From the NCBI GenBank assembly GCA_963575745.1, contig CAUYUJ010016145.1, positions 77,501 through 141,500 on the forward strand: DNA of 64,000 nucleotides, read 5' to 3'. Shown here piece by piece: positions 40,851-52,470 of this stretch. This DNA is from Prorocentrum cordatum (lineage: Eukaryota; Sar; Dinophyceae; Prorocentrales; Prorocentraceae). The notes beneath the pieces were generated by a model, which was not told where the DNA came from, did not search any database, and worked only from the letters and a program-made list of their open reading frames with translations. Both the position numbers and the translations under genes were made by a program. The first letter of the stretch is position 1; each line of letters opens with the position of its first letter.

Positions 40851-41689
40851 CGGAAACTTTCGCTCTCCTCGTCTTTCTCCCCCTCCCTCCCCTCCCATTC
40901 CTCCTCCTCCTCTTCCTCCTCCTCCGTGCCGTGCGGACGCGGCAGCGACACCGGCGCCGCCGGTGGCCCAGAATCTGCCAAAGTGGGCCGATCTGGCGAT
41001 CAGGCCGCCGACCTGTCGAGGTCGAGCGACCCACGCGGCCACGCGGCGTCAGAAGCCGGCGCTGGGGTCGTCACGACACGAACTTGCCGTATCAAAAATA
41101 AATACTTGGCGAAACCGACGTCGTATAAAACCAAAAAAAAACATTTTGCGAGTTCTCAAGCTGACATTCAAGAACGCTCTCTTCTCGTTATCTGGGCGCT
41201 GATTTGCGTTTTGAGAGCTCTATTAGGGTCCCGGCGGTAACCTGGTTGACGGTTTACCGCCGGCTCCCAGTCAGAAGCCGACGTTGGGGTCGTCACGACA
41301 CGAACCTGCCGCACGGTCGGACCAAGGTGTAAGATCGAGGTCAGTTCGGGGAGGGTGCCTTAATGTTTTTCGTGCCTGTTGGATGTTGTTGTGCACCCTG
41401 GGGAGGGCACCCTTGGATGCTCTGTGCGTTTTGGCCAGCGAAGGGTCCCATGTTCTTGAAGGGTGCTCTTCTGGCCTAGGTCCGGCTGTAGACTGGTCAA
41501 TGAGGTTGCCACTTCGATTCCGCATGCCGCGCACATCCTCGGGAGCAGACATATTCGCCCTCAGCCCAGCTGTGCCACCATTTCCTCTGAAAGTAATCTT
41601 GAGCGCTCGCGCAAGGTGAAAAAGAGGCATACGTTGACAAATGTACGTCTTAGCTGCTGCCTCGCACAATGGCCCGATCCGAGATGAAC
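40851..41689. other. Unassigned DNA with a duplicated motif and a hairpin
   Basis: GTCGTCACGACACGAAC occurs at about 41069 and 41290, with a similar block near 29030. Between them is a hairpin: CCGGCGGTAACC (41231-41242) and GGTTTACCGCCGG (41251-41263). No gene recognised. Confidence 0.5.
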
Positions 41690-42405
41690 GTTCCATCGTA
41701 GCCTACTGGTCCTGAGACCCTGACGATACTGAAGCGTGCCAAAGCACCATCCTGAATCGTCACAGAACACCATTCCTAGGACTTCAACACCGCGAATCAA
41801 CATAATCATTGCGCCTTGACGGTTCTGAATCGCTCCAACATTCTATGCAGTAATCATGCGGATCCGTGAAATTCCTGCATTTTTTTGTAAACGAACGTGC
41901 GCGGCGCTAAGGGAACCGCCTTCAACCCATGAACATCTTACAAGTAGTTTAAACGAATGTGCGCGGCGCTAAGGCGAGAGCCACATGGTGAAAACCACCC
42001 GTCCTCAACCCGCTAAATTCCTGCAAGTGTTTAAGACGATGTGCGCGGCGCGAAGGTGAGGGCCACATTTAAAAAACGACCCGTCCTCAATCCGTGAAGC
42101 TGTTTGCAAGTGTTCAAAAACGAATGTGCGCAGCGCTAAGGCGAGAGCCACATGTTGAAAACGAATACGCGCGGCGCTAAGGCGAGAGCCACATTTTGAA
42201 AACCACCCGCCCTCAGTCTGTGAGACTTTCGCAACGTATCAAGCTTCAGGATCAGAAGTGGTGAGGAAGTCTCAGGCGAAACGCCTGGCCAGCCTTCTTG
42301 ACCAGCCTCGGGTGCGACAGGCAGGAGTTATTTAAAAGAGAGGAATGGAGGAGGAGGAGGAGGAGGAGGAGGAGGAGGAGGAGGAGGGGAGGAGGAGGAG
42401 GACGG
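41690..42405 (+). repeat. DR-1 composite repeat, copy E
   Basis: M1 (41690-41870, with ACCATTCCTAGGACTTCAAC), 85-bp array (41880-42235, at least four units with GTGCGCGGCGCTAAGGCGAG and AGCCACAT), M3 (42235-42345, AGTCTCAGGCGAAACGCCTG), GGA tract (42343-42400). Its array units are the most regular and suit a consensus. Confidence 0.8.
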
Positions 42406-42472
42406 GAGCAGGTTCAATAACACGTTTTCTGAAGGATCAGCAATTTTTCTGAGGGCTCAACAAGAATTCTCC

Positions 42473-43435
42473 TGGCGAAAGACCCCACCATATGCAGTTG
42501 TGAGTACCGTCGTTGTCGGTATCGCCTTCGGTGAATCTCTTTATGCGGCCACGAATCGTGTGAAGGGTGCGCCTGTGGGACCTAAGGCGGAGCTCCCTGT
42601 GGGGCCACGAACCATGTGAGGGAGGTGCCAAAACGAGGATGACGCCCACATGCGGGCTGCGCCAGTGGGGCCTTAGCTGGAGCTCCCTATGGGGCCACGA
42701 AGCACGTGTGAAGGGTGTGCCGAAACGGGGGCGGCGCCCACAAGCGGGTTGAGCCAATAGAGCCTTAGGTGGAGCTCCAGGTGGGGCCACGGAACGTGTG
42801 CGGAGTGTGCCAAGCGGGGGTGACGCCCGCATGCGGGCTGCGCCATTGGGACCTTGGGTGGAGCTTCCTGTGGGGCCACAAAATGTAAGAGGGGGATGCC
42901 GAAGCGGAGGTGACGCCCACATGCGGGCTGCGCCATTGGTGCCTTAGGTGGAGCTCCCTATGGGGCCACGCAACGTGTGAGCGGTGTGCCGAAACGGAGG
43001 TAGCGCCCACATGCGGGCTGCGCCGCTGGGACCTTGGGCGAAGCTCTGTACGGGGCCACGAAACGCGTGAGGTGTGTGCCGAATCGAAGGTGACGCCCAC
43101 ATGCGGGCTGCGCCATTGGCACCCTGGGTGGAGCTTCCTATGGGGCCACGACACGTGCGAGGGGTGTGCCGAAGCTGATGGCGATGATGGTGATGATGAC
43201 GGCGATGGTGATGACGATGATGGTGATGATGACGGCAATGATGATGATGATGATGAGGATGATGATGATAATGTTGATGTTGATGATGCTGATGCTGATG
43301 ATGACGACGACGATGATGGTGATGGTGATAAGAGCAGGAGGGATAGGGCAGCGAAAGGAGTGACGCGGGGCAGTGTCTCTTCAAAACGAAGACACAACAC
43401 CACAGGATGGTTGGGAAAGATTCTGGGAGATAAAA
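42473..43435 (+). repeat. DR-5 dispersed element, copy 2
   Basis: Begins with CATATGCAGTTGTGAGTA, then about seven units of about 90 bp (42560-43165) with ACGCCCACATGCGGGCTGCG and GTGGAGCTCCCTATGGGG, a GATGAT tract (43175-43330) and the 3' block GTCTCTTCAAAACGAAGACA (about 43375). Ends and order match copy 1, while unit sequence and length differ. Confidence 0.8.
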
Positions 43436-43474
43436 AAAATCTGGTCCCCGAGGCACGATCCGTGCGAGGGTTGA

Positions 43475-43885
43475 GCCAAAATTGGTTGGTTCGTCGGTCG
43501 GTTGGTTGATTGATTGGCAGGTTGGCTTATTGGTTCGCTGGTTGGTTGGTTGATTGGTTGGTTCCTTTGTTGGTTGGTTGGTTGGTCGGTGGCTCGTTTA
43601 GTAGGTTGGTTAGGGTGTCGGTTGATTGGTTGGTTTGCGTTGGTTGGTTGGTTGGTTTGTTGCTCGGTTGGTCGGTTGGGTGGTTGGTTGTTGGTTGGTC
43701 GATGGGCCAGTTGGCCAGTTGGCCGATGGGCCAGCTGGCTGGTTGGTAAAATTGGTTGGTTATGATTGCCTTGTTGGTTGGGTGGTTGGTTGGTTGATTG
43801 GTCGGTCGTTTGGTTGGTTGGTTCTTCGGTCGGTCGGTTGGTTGGTTGATTGATTCGTTGGTTGGTTGATTGGTAGGTTGGTCGG
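43475..43885 (+). repeat. GGTTGGTT tetranucleotide tract
   Basis: About 400 bp of GGTTGGTT with GATTGG and GGTCGG variants. Trp/Leu/Gly-rich frames through it are artefacts. Confidence 0.95.
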
Positions 43886-44095
43886 CCGGGTTGCCCTCCT
43901 GCCCAGGTGGTTCGTCGGTGTTCGATGGGTTGGGCGAATTAACGGGTTGGAGAGTTGAGGTGGTGTTGGGTCGGAGGGTTGAGGAGGCCGTGGCGGGTTG
44001 ACGCTCGAAAGTTTGAGCGTCCTGGGTTTGACATCCCCTCTGTGTTGCTGAAGGCCTTCTGGGATGCGTCGGGCAGTGTGGCGGCGAGGATGATT
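43886..44095. other. Spacer
   Basis: No feature recognised. Confidence 0.4.
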
Positions 44096-44522
44096 ACGAC
44101 AATGATGAAAATATCAATGATGATGGGCAGCTATGATGGTGATGGTGATGATGATGGTGGTGATTGAAAGCACTGTGCCAGATGGTGATTATGGTTGTAA
44201 GGATAATGACGACAATGGTGATGATGATGACGACGACGATGACGTTTATGATGACCACGATGATGATGGTGATGGCGATGATGATGACGATGATGATGAT
44301 GATGGTACTGATGGTGATGATGGTGATGGTGATGATGATGGTGATGGTGATTTTTGGCTATGGTGGCGATGGTGATGATGATGATGGTGATGATGGTGAT
44401 GATGTCTATGACGATGACGATGACGACGACGATGATAAGAATAATAATGATGATGATGATGAGAATGATGATGATGCTGATAGATGGTGGTGATGATGAT
44501 GATAGTGACGATGATGATGTTC

Positions 44523-44579
<57 letters not shown>

Positions 44580-44586
44580 GTGATGG

Positions 44587-44655
<69 letters not shown>

Positions 44656-44800
44656 GGGTGATGGTGATGGTGCTGGTGCTGGTGCTGGTGCTGGTGGTGG
44701 TCGTGGCGTTGGTAGTGGTGATGATGGTGGTGATGATGATGCTGCTGATGACGGTCATGATGGTTATGTGGTTGATGATGAGGATGAGGATGAGCATTAA
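44096..44800 (+). repeat. (GAT)n tract
   Basis: About 700 bp of GATGAT and GGTGAT triplets, purest at 44520-44655. Frames spell poly-Asp, poly-Met, poly-His or poly-Ile and are not genes. Confidence 0.98.
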
Positions 44801-44904
44801 GATCAGAACGACGGGCGATTCCGATTTCAACGACGATTACGACGACCACGACTTACACGGATGGTGGCGTGGACGAGGAGGAGGAACACCAGGGGAGACA
44901 CACG

Positions 44905-45240
44905 CCCCAGCGGGGCTACTGGTACAGCCACTGCGTATTGGTACGACCCCAGGGGCCGGGGCGTACTAGTAGGGCTAGTTTGGCCTATTCGTACGACCGG
45001 CGGAAAAGCCCCCGCTCTAGACATCCTCGAAAGTCTGCGCCAGCGGGACTACGAGTACGGCTGCTTTGACCTACTTGTACGGCTCTTTGGCCTATTCGTA
45101 CGACCGGTGGAGAAAGTCACCGCTCGAGAAATCCTCGAAAGTCCGCGCCAGCGGGGCTACGAGTACGGCTACTTTGGCCTACTGGTGCGGCCCTTTGGAA
45201 CCTGACCGGGGCGTACTAGTAGGGCTATTTTGGTCAGGCC
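44905..45240 (+). repeat. 108-bp tandem repeat
   Basis: Three diverged units with TTTGGCCTATTCGTACGACC, TCCTCGAAAGTC.GCGCCAGC and GGGGCTACGAGTACGGCTAC. The phrase CTCGAGA.ATCCTC is shared with the DR-2 210-bp units. Confidence 0.85.
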
Positions 45241-45246
45241 CGGAAA

Positions 45247-46145
45247 ATGTTCAACGCAATGCAACGCAATGCAACGCAACGCATCGCAGCGCAATGCAAT
45301 TCAAGGCGACGCAGTGAAACGCCAGGCACTGTAACGCAATGCGCGCCTCGTCGCATTTCAGCGCTGCGGGCGCCCAAGAAAAAACCATCCCGTCACACTC
45401 GTCACATGGCAATGCCTGGGCGGGCGAAAAAATACTATTCCATTCTACCCGCCACGTGGCAGCGCCGCGGTGTCCGAAGACAAATACGATTCCACTCTAC
45501 TCGCCGCGTACAGATACAGGAGCACCTGATGGCACTCCATTTCGTCCCGTGAGACGCGGTGGCGGAGTATATCACGACGACGATGACGACGACGACGACG
45601 ACGACGACCTCCCTCGTCACTCGTCCTTCCTCCCCTCCTGTCTACCTCCTTCTGTTTTCTTCCTTCCCTGTCTTCCCCTCCTCCCCCTCGCCCGCAACCC
45701 AGTGCAACGCAAAGTATTACAAGCGCAACTGCAACGCAATGAAATGCAACACAATGCAAGGCAATGCGCTCCAACGCAATGCAATCCAACAGGATGCAAC
45801 GCAGCACAGTAGTATCAGCCAGCGTTGACTCCAAATATAGTAGACGGTTCAAATCAAGGCATCAGAGGAAACAAGCACGTTTGGAATCCGCAATTCAGCA
45901 AGCAAGCGTGCAAGCAAGCGCGCAAGCAAGCAAGCAAGCAAACATAACCATAGGAATTACGGGGGGCATAGGAATTATGGGGGAGGGGCAACGGACCAAC
46001 TGGTAAGGTTTGAGTTAGAACTCCGATACGGCAAGCCTATTTGGATAATATTCATCGCAGCACAATGCAAGGATCTGCAACGCAATGCCACGCAACGCAA
46101 TGCAGCGCAATGAAACGCAATGCAATGCAATGCAATGCAATGCCT
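45247..46145 (+). repeat. GCAAT/GCAAC pentamer tracts
   Basis: AACGCAATGCAACGC-type pentamers at 45250-45335, 45700-45800 and 46065-46142. A GACGAC tract (45570-45608) and AAGCAAGC repeats (45895-45940) lie between them. No gene. Confidence 0.85.
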
Positions 46146-46409
46146 CCTCCCTTCTCCCTCCTCCTCCTCCTCTTCCGGTGCTGGAGACATTTGTTGAACC
46201 CCCGCCGCTCAGGTCTAACCTTCCCCCCTCCCTTCCCAGGACCAGAAAACATGTTCTTTAACCCCCAACGCGCGGGCCCCGAGACGGCGTCGATCGGCCA
46301 ATGTGTTGCACACCCCTTACACGGATCGTGCCTCCACGGCTAGAAACAATGTGAAGCCTCAGACGTTAAAGATGTCGGAGCCATCCATTAAAGATGGCTT
46401 GATCCCCCA
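46146..46409. other. Spacer
   Basis: No feature recognised. Confidence 0.4.
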
Positions 46410-46925
46410 ACCCGAGGAGGAGGAGGAGGAGGAGGAGGAGGTGAAGCAAGAGGAGGAGGAAGAGGAGGAGGAGGAGGAGGAGGAAGAGGGGGAGGAGGAA
46501 GAGGAGGAAGAGGAGGAGGCGAAGCAGGAGGAAAAGGAGGATGAAGAGGAGGAGCGGAGGGAGGGGAGGGGGAGAGGGGAGGCGCCCCCCATGCAGGGAG
46601 AGGGGAGGGCCCCTCCCTCGCCGGGGGCCGTGCGCGGCTCGCGCCTGCGCCGCGGAGCCCACCCGCTACCGTTTCGCCTCCCGCGGCCCCTTTTGCCGCC
46701 CGCAGGCCTCCCCGTTCTCTACAATGACGTGCATCGACGCCGAGGCCTGGCATCCACCCCCACCTCCTCCAACTCCTCGGCCCCCGCCTCCGCCGCCGCA
46801 GCGCGTGCCCGCGCGTTCCCAGTTCCTCGCTGCGCGCCCCGCGCCTCCTCCTCCTCCTCCTCCTCCTCCTCCTCCTCCTCCTCCCCCCCTCCTCCTCCTC
46901 CTCCTCCTCCTCCTCCTCCTCCTCA
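46410..46925. repeat. GGA tract, GC-rich spacer and (CTC)n tract
   Basis: GGA/GAA triplets at 46410-46590, a GC-rich spacer, then CTC triplets at 46841-46923 that stop one or two bases before the spliced-leader relic of the LINE. Confidence 0.9.
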
Positions 46926-46962
46926 TGCGTAGTCATTCTGGCTCAAGTCATTTTGGTTCAAG
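46926..46962 (+). other. Two tandem spliced-leader relics
   Basis: 46926-46947 matches the leader at 18 of 21 fixed positions. The next 15 bases (46948-46962) match its last 15 positions at 13 of 15. This junction is what results when a genomic copy that already carries a leader is transcribed and trans-spliced again at the AG inside the old leader. Confidence 0.9.
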
Positions 46963-47007
46963 ATCCCTTTCTACACCCACGGTCTGCTGCGAGCTCGCCC
47001 GAGCCCA

Positions 47008-48440
47008 GTGGGAAAACTGACCGTCGGACGTCCAGCACCACTTCGCCACCATGGCAGCCACGGGGGGGGTTCTGGGGCCGACCGGTCATCTCCAGCACGG
47101 GCGGCGTCGGCGCCGCCTGCTCGGACGGTCTCGCGCATTCCTCCTCGTGGTGATCGGCGGGATCGCGAAGATCGGCGGGAGCGGGATGGTTCACCTTCGG
47201 GGTCCTCACGATCCGATTCCCGTAGCCACACCCTCAATAGCGAACAACGTGGCGGCCGAGGAGCCCGCAATTGTGGCGACCGCCAGCGCCGCGATGCTCC
47301 CAAGCAGTCTCGTCAAGATCATTTCCGTCAACGGACAGCCGACGTCGCCTTTGCCATGGAGCGCGACGGTGTGGAACTCGCCGACATGCCCACCTTCGAG
47401 TCCCAGGCCACGCGCGGGGCTACAGTTTCCGCTGGCCTGGCGGCACCACACGACCCGTGGGCGGCGAGTGCGGCGGCCCTGCGTTCCGCCAGACAGGGTG
47501 TTCATCCTGATCATGCTTCTTCGGCTGCAGCGGCGGCCATGGCTGCAGCGGCGGCCCCGGACGGAGGCCTTGTCGGCGCACGGAGAAGACGGAGGAAAAG
47601 CTCTTGTCCAGGACCTCCTCGCGAGCATGGAGATCCGCATACAGGACCGCCTCACGTTTTCAATCGCAAATGGATCACAGATCACGCAGCAGACCCAGGC
47701 TGCGTTTGCAACCAGTGTCGACAAGCGCTTCGCTGCCCTCGAACAGCGAATGGCCAAGCAGGGGCGTGACATGGGCAGCATGGCCGAGCTCCGACGTCAG
47801 CCGGGTGCCCTCAGGAGGGGAATGGGCGTGCTGGGGGCGGGCGCACCAGCGCCCCTCCCGTTGCTCCGGCGTGGGAGCGCCCCGTCGACCACAACGCTAT
47901 CGTGGGTTACGTCAAAAAGACCGTGGCCAAGTCTGCAGTGCAGGGGGCGCTGACTGAGCTCATGTGAGACGCTGGCATCGGCCACGAGCTGCGCGACGTG
48001 GAGGGTGACGAGCTGCGCACGCGCTTCATGGTGCGCTGGAAGGGAGACACCACCTTGGCCTCGCGGCGTGTCAACTGGTTCCTCTCGTGCATGCAGCTGG
48101 CTGGCCGCTCTTGGCGACGTCTTGCCGCCCAGCGACCGCACGGCCCACTAGTCCAGCTCTCGACTGGTCGGGACAGGCATCGGAAGCAGATCACGGGCGA
48201 AATCTTCCTCAAGCAACTCCGCGGCGCCCTCCAGCCCCAATTCAACAGCAAGCTGCTCATCGAGCGGGAGCCGTGCTCCACCACTTGCCAGTGGAAGCCC
48301 GTTCCAAGGCCAGCCCCTCCGCGGGAGTGGAGATCCAGTGGAACCAGACCACGCTGCGCCAGCTCGGGTTGGATAAGTTGGCGCTGGCATCTGCCCTAAC
48401 TCCTGTCTTGGAGCCCGAGGCCCAAGAGTGGTGGCTTTGA
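47008..48440 (+). pseudogene. LINE N-terminal region (coiled coil, basic)
   Basis: Frame 1 gives an Arg/Ser-rich region ending in an Ala tract. Frame 2 then carries SMEIRIQDRLTFSIANGSQI and SVDKRFAALEQRMAKQGRDM, a heptad-like coiled coil. After a further shift, ELRTRFMVRWKGDTTLASRR and ITGEIFLKQLRGALQPQFNS continue to about 48270. A likely RNA-binding protein of the element, broken by several frameshifts. Confidence 0.55.
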
Positions 48441-48540
48441 TCGAATTGCGCAGGCGCGGGGGCAGAGGTCGAAGAGAGTCCAGCCCGCCACGTGGAACTC
48501 GATGGTCCTATACCACCATGAACCCGCGATGCCCCTGAAG

Positions 48541-49370
48541 AATATTTCTGACCTGCGTTAGGCCACCAACAAACCGATGATCCTTGCATTGCAGGAAACT
48601 CACGGCTCGATGCACCGCGTCGCTCTTATCCTCCAGAGATCAGTTTCGCGCCAGAACCCAGTTTATCCTGGTGAACATGAAGATTCAGGAGGGGTGGTGA
48701 CGACTTCTCAAAAGCCGCACCCGGGCTATGCCATAGATTTTCACGACACTGGAGTGGCACGTGGTAGCGTGCCCCGAGCGCGCACCAAAGTTTTTGAAGT
48801 GCCGGGCCACTCCTGGCCCCGTCGACAATGACCAGCTCGTCAACCCAGAGGCGCCCAGGGTCGACTTCGCGATCTCTTTTCTCCGAGCCGCAGAGTTTTG
48901 TGACCCAGAGGGTTTCGCGCAGCGCCTGCCCCTCCTCGCCCCCGCCACGCGGCCCCTCAGGGCCACCTCGCGCCACTCTTTCTCATTGGAACATGCACAA
49001 CAACAGGTTGACTTCCGAGCAACTGCGCCACGCGACCTCGACGATCAAGGCGGACCTCAAGTGAGCCGAGCCCAACGCGCCGGAGCGCCTGGCGGCCATC
49101 GCTGGCGACTTCAACGTTGGGGAGACCATGGGCCGCGAGGGCTTCATGGAAGCCCAGGCGGAGAACTCTGCAGTCTGGCGCCGCCTTTACGGAAAGACAA
49201 TGGGCGGGCGCGCTGGCGTCTGCAATGGAGCACGCCGCTGACCCCCAGACCAATTGGCAACGAAGCGTCACGTTTATCGACGAAGTAATCCAAGGCGCGC
49301 TGAAGTGGGCGCCGCGCTAGGGCCAGCAGTCGATCTTCACCCTATGAGAACTGAGCGATCACAGCCTGCC
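48541..49370 (+). pseudogene. LINE endonuclease (EEP) remnant
   Basis: NKPMILALQETHGS is the N-terminal strand with the catalytic Glu. DSGGVVTTSQKPHPGYAIDF follows. AAIAGDFNV at about 49098-49118 holds the GDFN metal-binding motif, and LSDHS at 49351-49365 is the terminal SDH motif. Spread over different frames with stops between. Confidence 0.75.
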
Positions 49371-50379
49371 CGCGACTGCGCCAGCGAGTCGGCGGCCCAC
49401 GCCGCGGGAGGCGGCTCGCCCTGCGCCGCTCGCGCCCGCGGTCTGCAAGCACGCGACATTCAAGGAATACTTCGAGTCCTACGTCAACACCCCCCCACTC
49501 CAGGACATGGCCCCCCCAGACCAGCACGCGACGCACACGGCTGCCACACTGGCGGCGGCGAAGGACACCCAGAATTTTCTCTTCCGCAACCACGGCCGCC
49601 CCCAAGAATCGTCGGCGACGATATTCCGGCAGATGGGCCGCGCCGTCAGTCGCAACTGGGGCGGGCTGGCCTCCGCCTCGATGGCCAGCCACGCGCGGGC
49701 GAGGGAGTTCATCGCAGTTGCGGAGGGCCAGGTGGGCATCGTACGTAGACTACGCTAATTTGCAGATGGAGTTCGACATGGGCCAACGATGGGCCGGCGC
49801 GCGCCGCGGGCGCGCGCCGCCGTCGCGCCTTGGAGCGCGACGAGCCGGCCGAGACCCAGGCTGAGCTCCGGAAGCGGTCGCAGGACCAGCAGCGACCCTT
49901 TCGGCGCCGACCCGAGCTTTGGACCCCGCCCGGGCCCCGACAGCGCTGGATAGGGCAGGCGAAGGCGGACGAAGAGGTGGCGGGAACCCTTGAGACCCGC
50001 GGGGCCCCGGCGATTGCCTGGGGCCCAGCACCCCGCCCGTCGACCCCCCAGCTTGCGCGCGGCGTCAACGCGCAGTCGGCCCGGGCATTCGCAAGGCCCC
50101 CCTGGACTGGACGGGTCCAAAATTGTCCATGAGATCCGATTTCAACGATTCCATCGGCGCTCACCGTCCGGAGGGTGAGCGACCGACAGACAGGGAAGGC
50201 GCAGCGCGGGACGCAGGCAAGACTCGCTCACTGGACCTTCGCAATGCTGGCGCGCAGGCGTTCTCGGCGGCGATCAACTTCACACGTCAAGGAGGCGCGG
50301 CGCGCTCTGTTGCGCGCCCCCACGAGGTTTCATCGTTGGCCAGGATTTCCTAAACAATGAAATCGAACTACATCGTCGT

Positions 50380-50830
50380 GCCCAGCTGGAGGGCGCGCTT
50401 CCTACCTCTCCCCCCCGTCCCCCTCTTCTCCTTGCCTTCGACCATGCGCGAGCTTTCCCGTCAGTCGAACACGCGCGTATGCGGGGCGTCTCGACGGCGC
50501 GGCGGGCCCCTTCAGGCGTGTCCGATGCCCCCCCAGCACTCGCACAGCGGCGCTCGCTCGCTCAGCTCAGACCCCCCCCCGCATCTCATCCTCTCGGGAG
50601 CTCTTCAGAGGGGTCCAGCCTCCGGCAGCCTCTCTGCTGCGGCGAGCCACTCACTCGCCGCTGACCTAGAGGCCTCGCTCGACCAGCGCTGGCGAGGATG
50701 CGCTCGCTGGTGCGCTGATAATTATTGATATTTGGTGGGCGGGGCGGTAGGTCCTCGGCAGCTCACCAAGGTGTTCCGCGCGTCGAAATGTCTCGCTGGC
50801 TAAGCACTGAGCCAAAAAAATGCGCCTCCG
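50380..50830 (+). pseudogene. LINE reverse-transcriptase remnant
   Basis: PPLLLAFDHARAFPSVEHA around 50419-50475 matches RT motif A (the Asp codon is at 50440-50442). The expected YADD region near 50712 reads ADNY followed by a stop, and FRASKCLAG follows. Inactive. Confidence 0.6.
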
Positions 50831-51640
50831 CACCGCTGTCTCAAGATTATTCCGGAACGCTGCAAGAAGCAGCCTGGCAGCTGTTGCAGCGCGTTGAGTC
50901 CTCGTGGGCATTGCTTCAAATAGCGCGCCAGCTCGTGCATCCAGGGGTGGAGCTGGGACCCAGCGCGACTCCAGCGGTCGAGGGTGCTCAACGAAACGAG
51001 GGCCCGGACCTGGGACATAGCCGGGTCGGCCGCGGGCCAATCCACCGCGGCCAGCCTCCACCCCGAGCGCGCCACCAGCGCGTTAGAGCACAAGGTTCAA
51101 CTCTTTCGACTCCTCTCTCCCTCCACTGCGACGGGCACCACGTACTCTCGCTCGATTCATGGCGCCAGGCAGCTGGCCCCCGCTCTGCGCTTTCTGGGAC
51201 TCGCCGCAACTTGCCAGTCCTGCGAGGGCCCTTGGCGCCAAGCGTCGCGGCCCCAGCTGCCGCCTGCCGCGCCAGAGCAGCCACTGGTAAATTTACCCGC
51301 TGGCGGCGTGAAGTTCGCAAGCTTCTCGAGGCTGCGAGACGGCGCTTGCCGACTGCGAGGTTCATGGAGGCACGCGGCGCCGCTCCGCGGCCTGAGTTCT
51401 GGCAGTCGCTAGCGATTGCCTGGGAGCTTCGGGGCGCCGCTAGGAAGGCCTTTCGGCGGGTCAGACCTGGCACTTTTACGCTTGGTAGGGTTTGGCTCGA
51501 ACGGTCCAGGACAGGGAGTCGGTCTGGCAGAAGTCTGCGGAGCTTGGCGCGGCACGCGCGCGCGGAGACCTTTTGCGGCAGAACATCGGCGTCGAGGCTG
51601 ATCCTGAGCTACGATCCTGGCTCGTGACCCAACAAGGCAA

Positions 51641-52017
51641 GTACAATTCCACAGAAAATAGACACATTTGCTGCCACCACTACCCACTGGAACCCCCAAA
51701 ACTGACATCACCAATGGCAGTTGCCAGGAGAATCGGGCACAACCGAGGGGAGCGCGAGAAAGGACTCAAGCCACTAGGGAGGTATACTTTTACGCGAAGG
51801 CCTAAATGACTATTTTCATCCAGTTACCTCCGGGCGCACGCGGAAAATTGTTGAAGTCCACGCACGGCATTCGGGGCGACGCCAGCAATCGGGAAGATTG
51901 CCGGAAGGATTCTGCATGTGACATTGGTCCTGACAACGGGCAAGTTATACCGCGTGCGTTTCAACATACGACGCGGTGAATATGGCAAACAGTTCACGGC
52001 GACAAGGTTGCTCGTGG
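51641..52017. other. Unassigned DNA before the gap
   Basis: No gene or repeat recognised. Confidence 0.4.
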
Positions 52018-52117
52018 NNNNNNNNNNNNNNNNNNNNNNNNNNNNNNNNNNNNNNNNNNNNNNNNNNNNNNNNNNNNNNNNNNNNNNNNNNNNNNNNNNN
52101 NNNNNNNNNNNNNNNNN
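52018..52117. other. Assembly gap (100 N)
   Basis: Exactly 100 N, the usual placeholder for a gap of unknown size. The two sides may not be truly adjacent. Confidence 1.
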
Positions 52118-52392
52118 AGGAGAGAGCAGGGAAGGCGCCCCGGCGGCGGCGCTCGGCGGCCCGCCGCGGGCGCGCTGGCCGGCCGCGGGGGGGAGCGGGG
52201 CGGCAGCGGGCCGCGAGGGTGAGTCGCGCAGGGAGCCGGGTCGCCGCGGCGCGCTTCAGCCACGCGCAGAGGGGGGGTGAGGGGAGGGGGGAGGGCTTTA
52301 AAACGACGCGAAGATCGGGACAAAATCGGATGGGGATAACTCGAAATCTCTGAGAATCGGTGGGTTTGGAGGATGTATTGGGCACTGCGGCC
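52118..52392. other. Very GC-rich DNA after the gap
   Basis: GGCGGC/CCGCGGG-rich to about 52290, without a recognised gene. Such sequence may have caused the gap. Confidence 0.5.
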
Positions 52393-52443
52393 GCTCCAGA
52401 GCGTTCCGGAACGCTCTGAGAGCGCTCCGGAACGCTCTGGAGC
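52393..52443. repeat. Perfect 18-bp hairpin
   Basis: GCTCCAGAGCGTTCCGGA at 52393-52410 is exactly inverted at 52426-52443 with a 15-base loop. GTTCCGGAAC is itself a palindrome within each arm. Confidence 0.95.
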
Positions 52444-52470
52444 AATTTATCCCGATCCTAGCCCTGTTTT

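Larger units (their letters stand above)
46926..51640 (+). mobile_element. Decayed LINE with tandem spliced-leader relics
   Basis: Plus-strand order: double spliced-leader relic (46926-46962), N-terminal coiled-coil region (47008-48440), endonuclease (about 48540-49370), linker, RT (about 50380-50830) and a post-RT region to about 51640. Frames change many times and stops are frequent, so it is inactive. Domain order matches the minus-strand LINE at 17-21.8 kb, except that no RNase H is recognisable here. The 3' end is approximate. Confidence 0.75.

Noticed and set aside
43471-43490. Leader-like TTGAGCCAAAA on the plus strand (inverse leader)
   Set aside because: Matches only 11 consecutive bases, needs an insertion to continue, and has no gene or element behind it on the minus strand.
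44246-44969. Long poly-Asp, poly-Met, poly-His and poly-Ile frames
   Set aside because: Direct readout of the (GAT)n microsatellite on both strands.
50803-50822. CTGAGCCAAAAAAATG resembling an inverted leader
   Set aside because: Has a length change in the T run and lies inside the plus-strand LINE RT region; likely chance.
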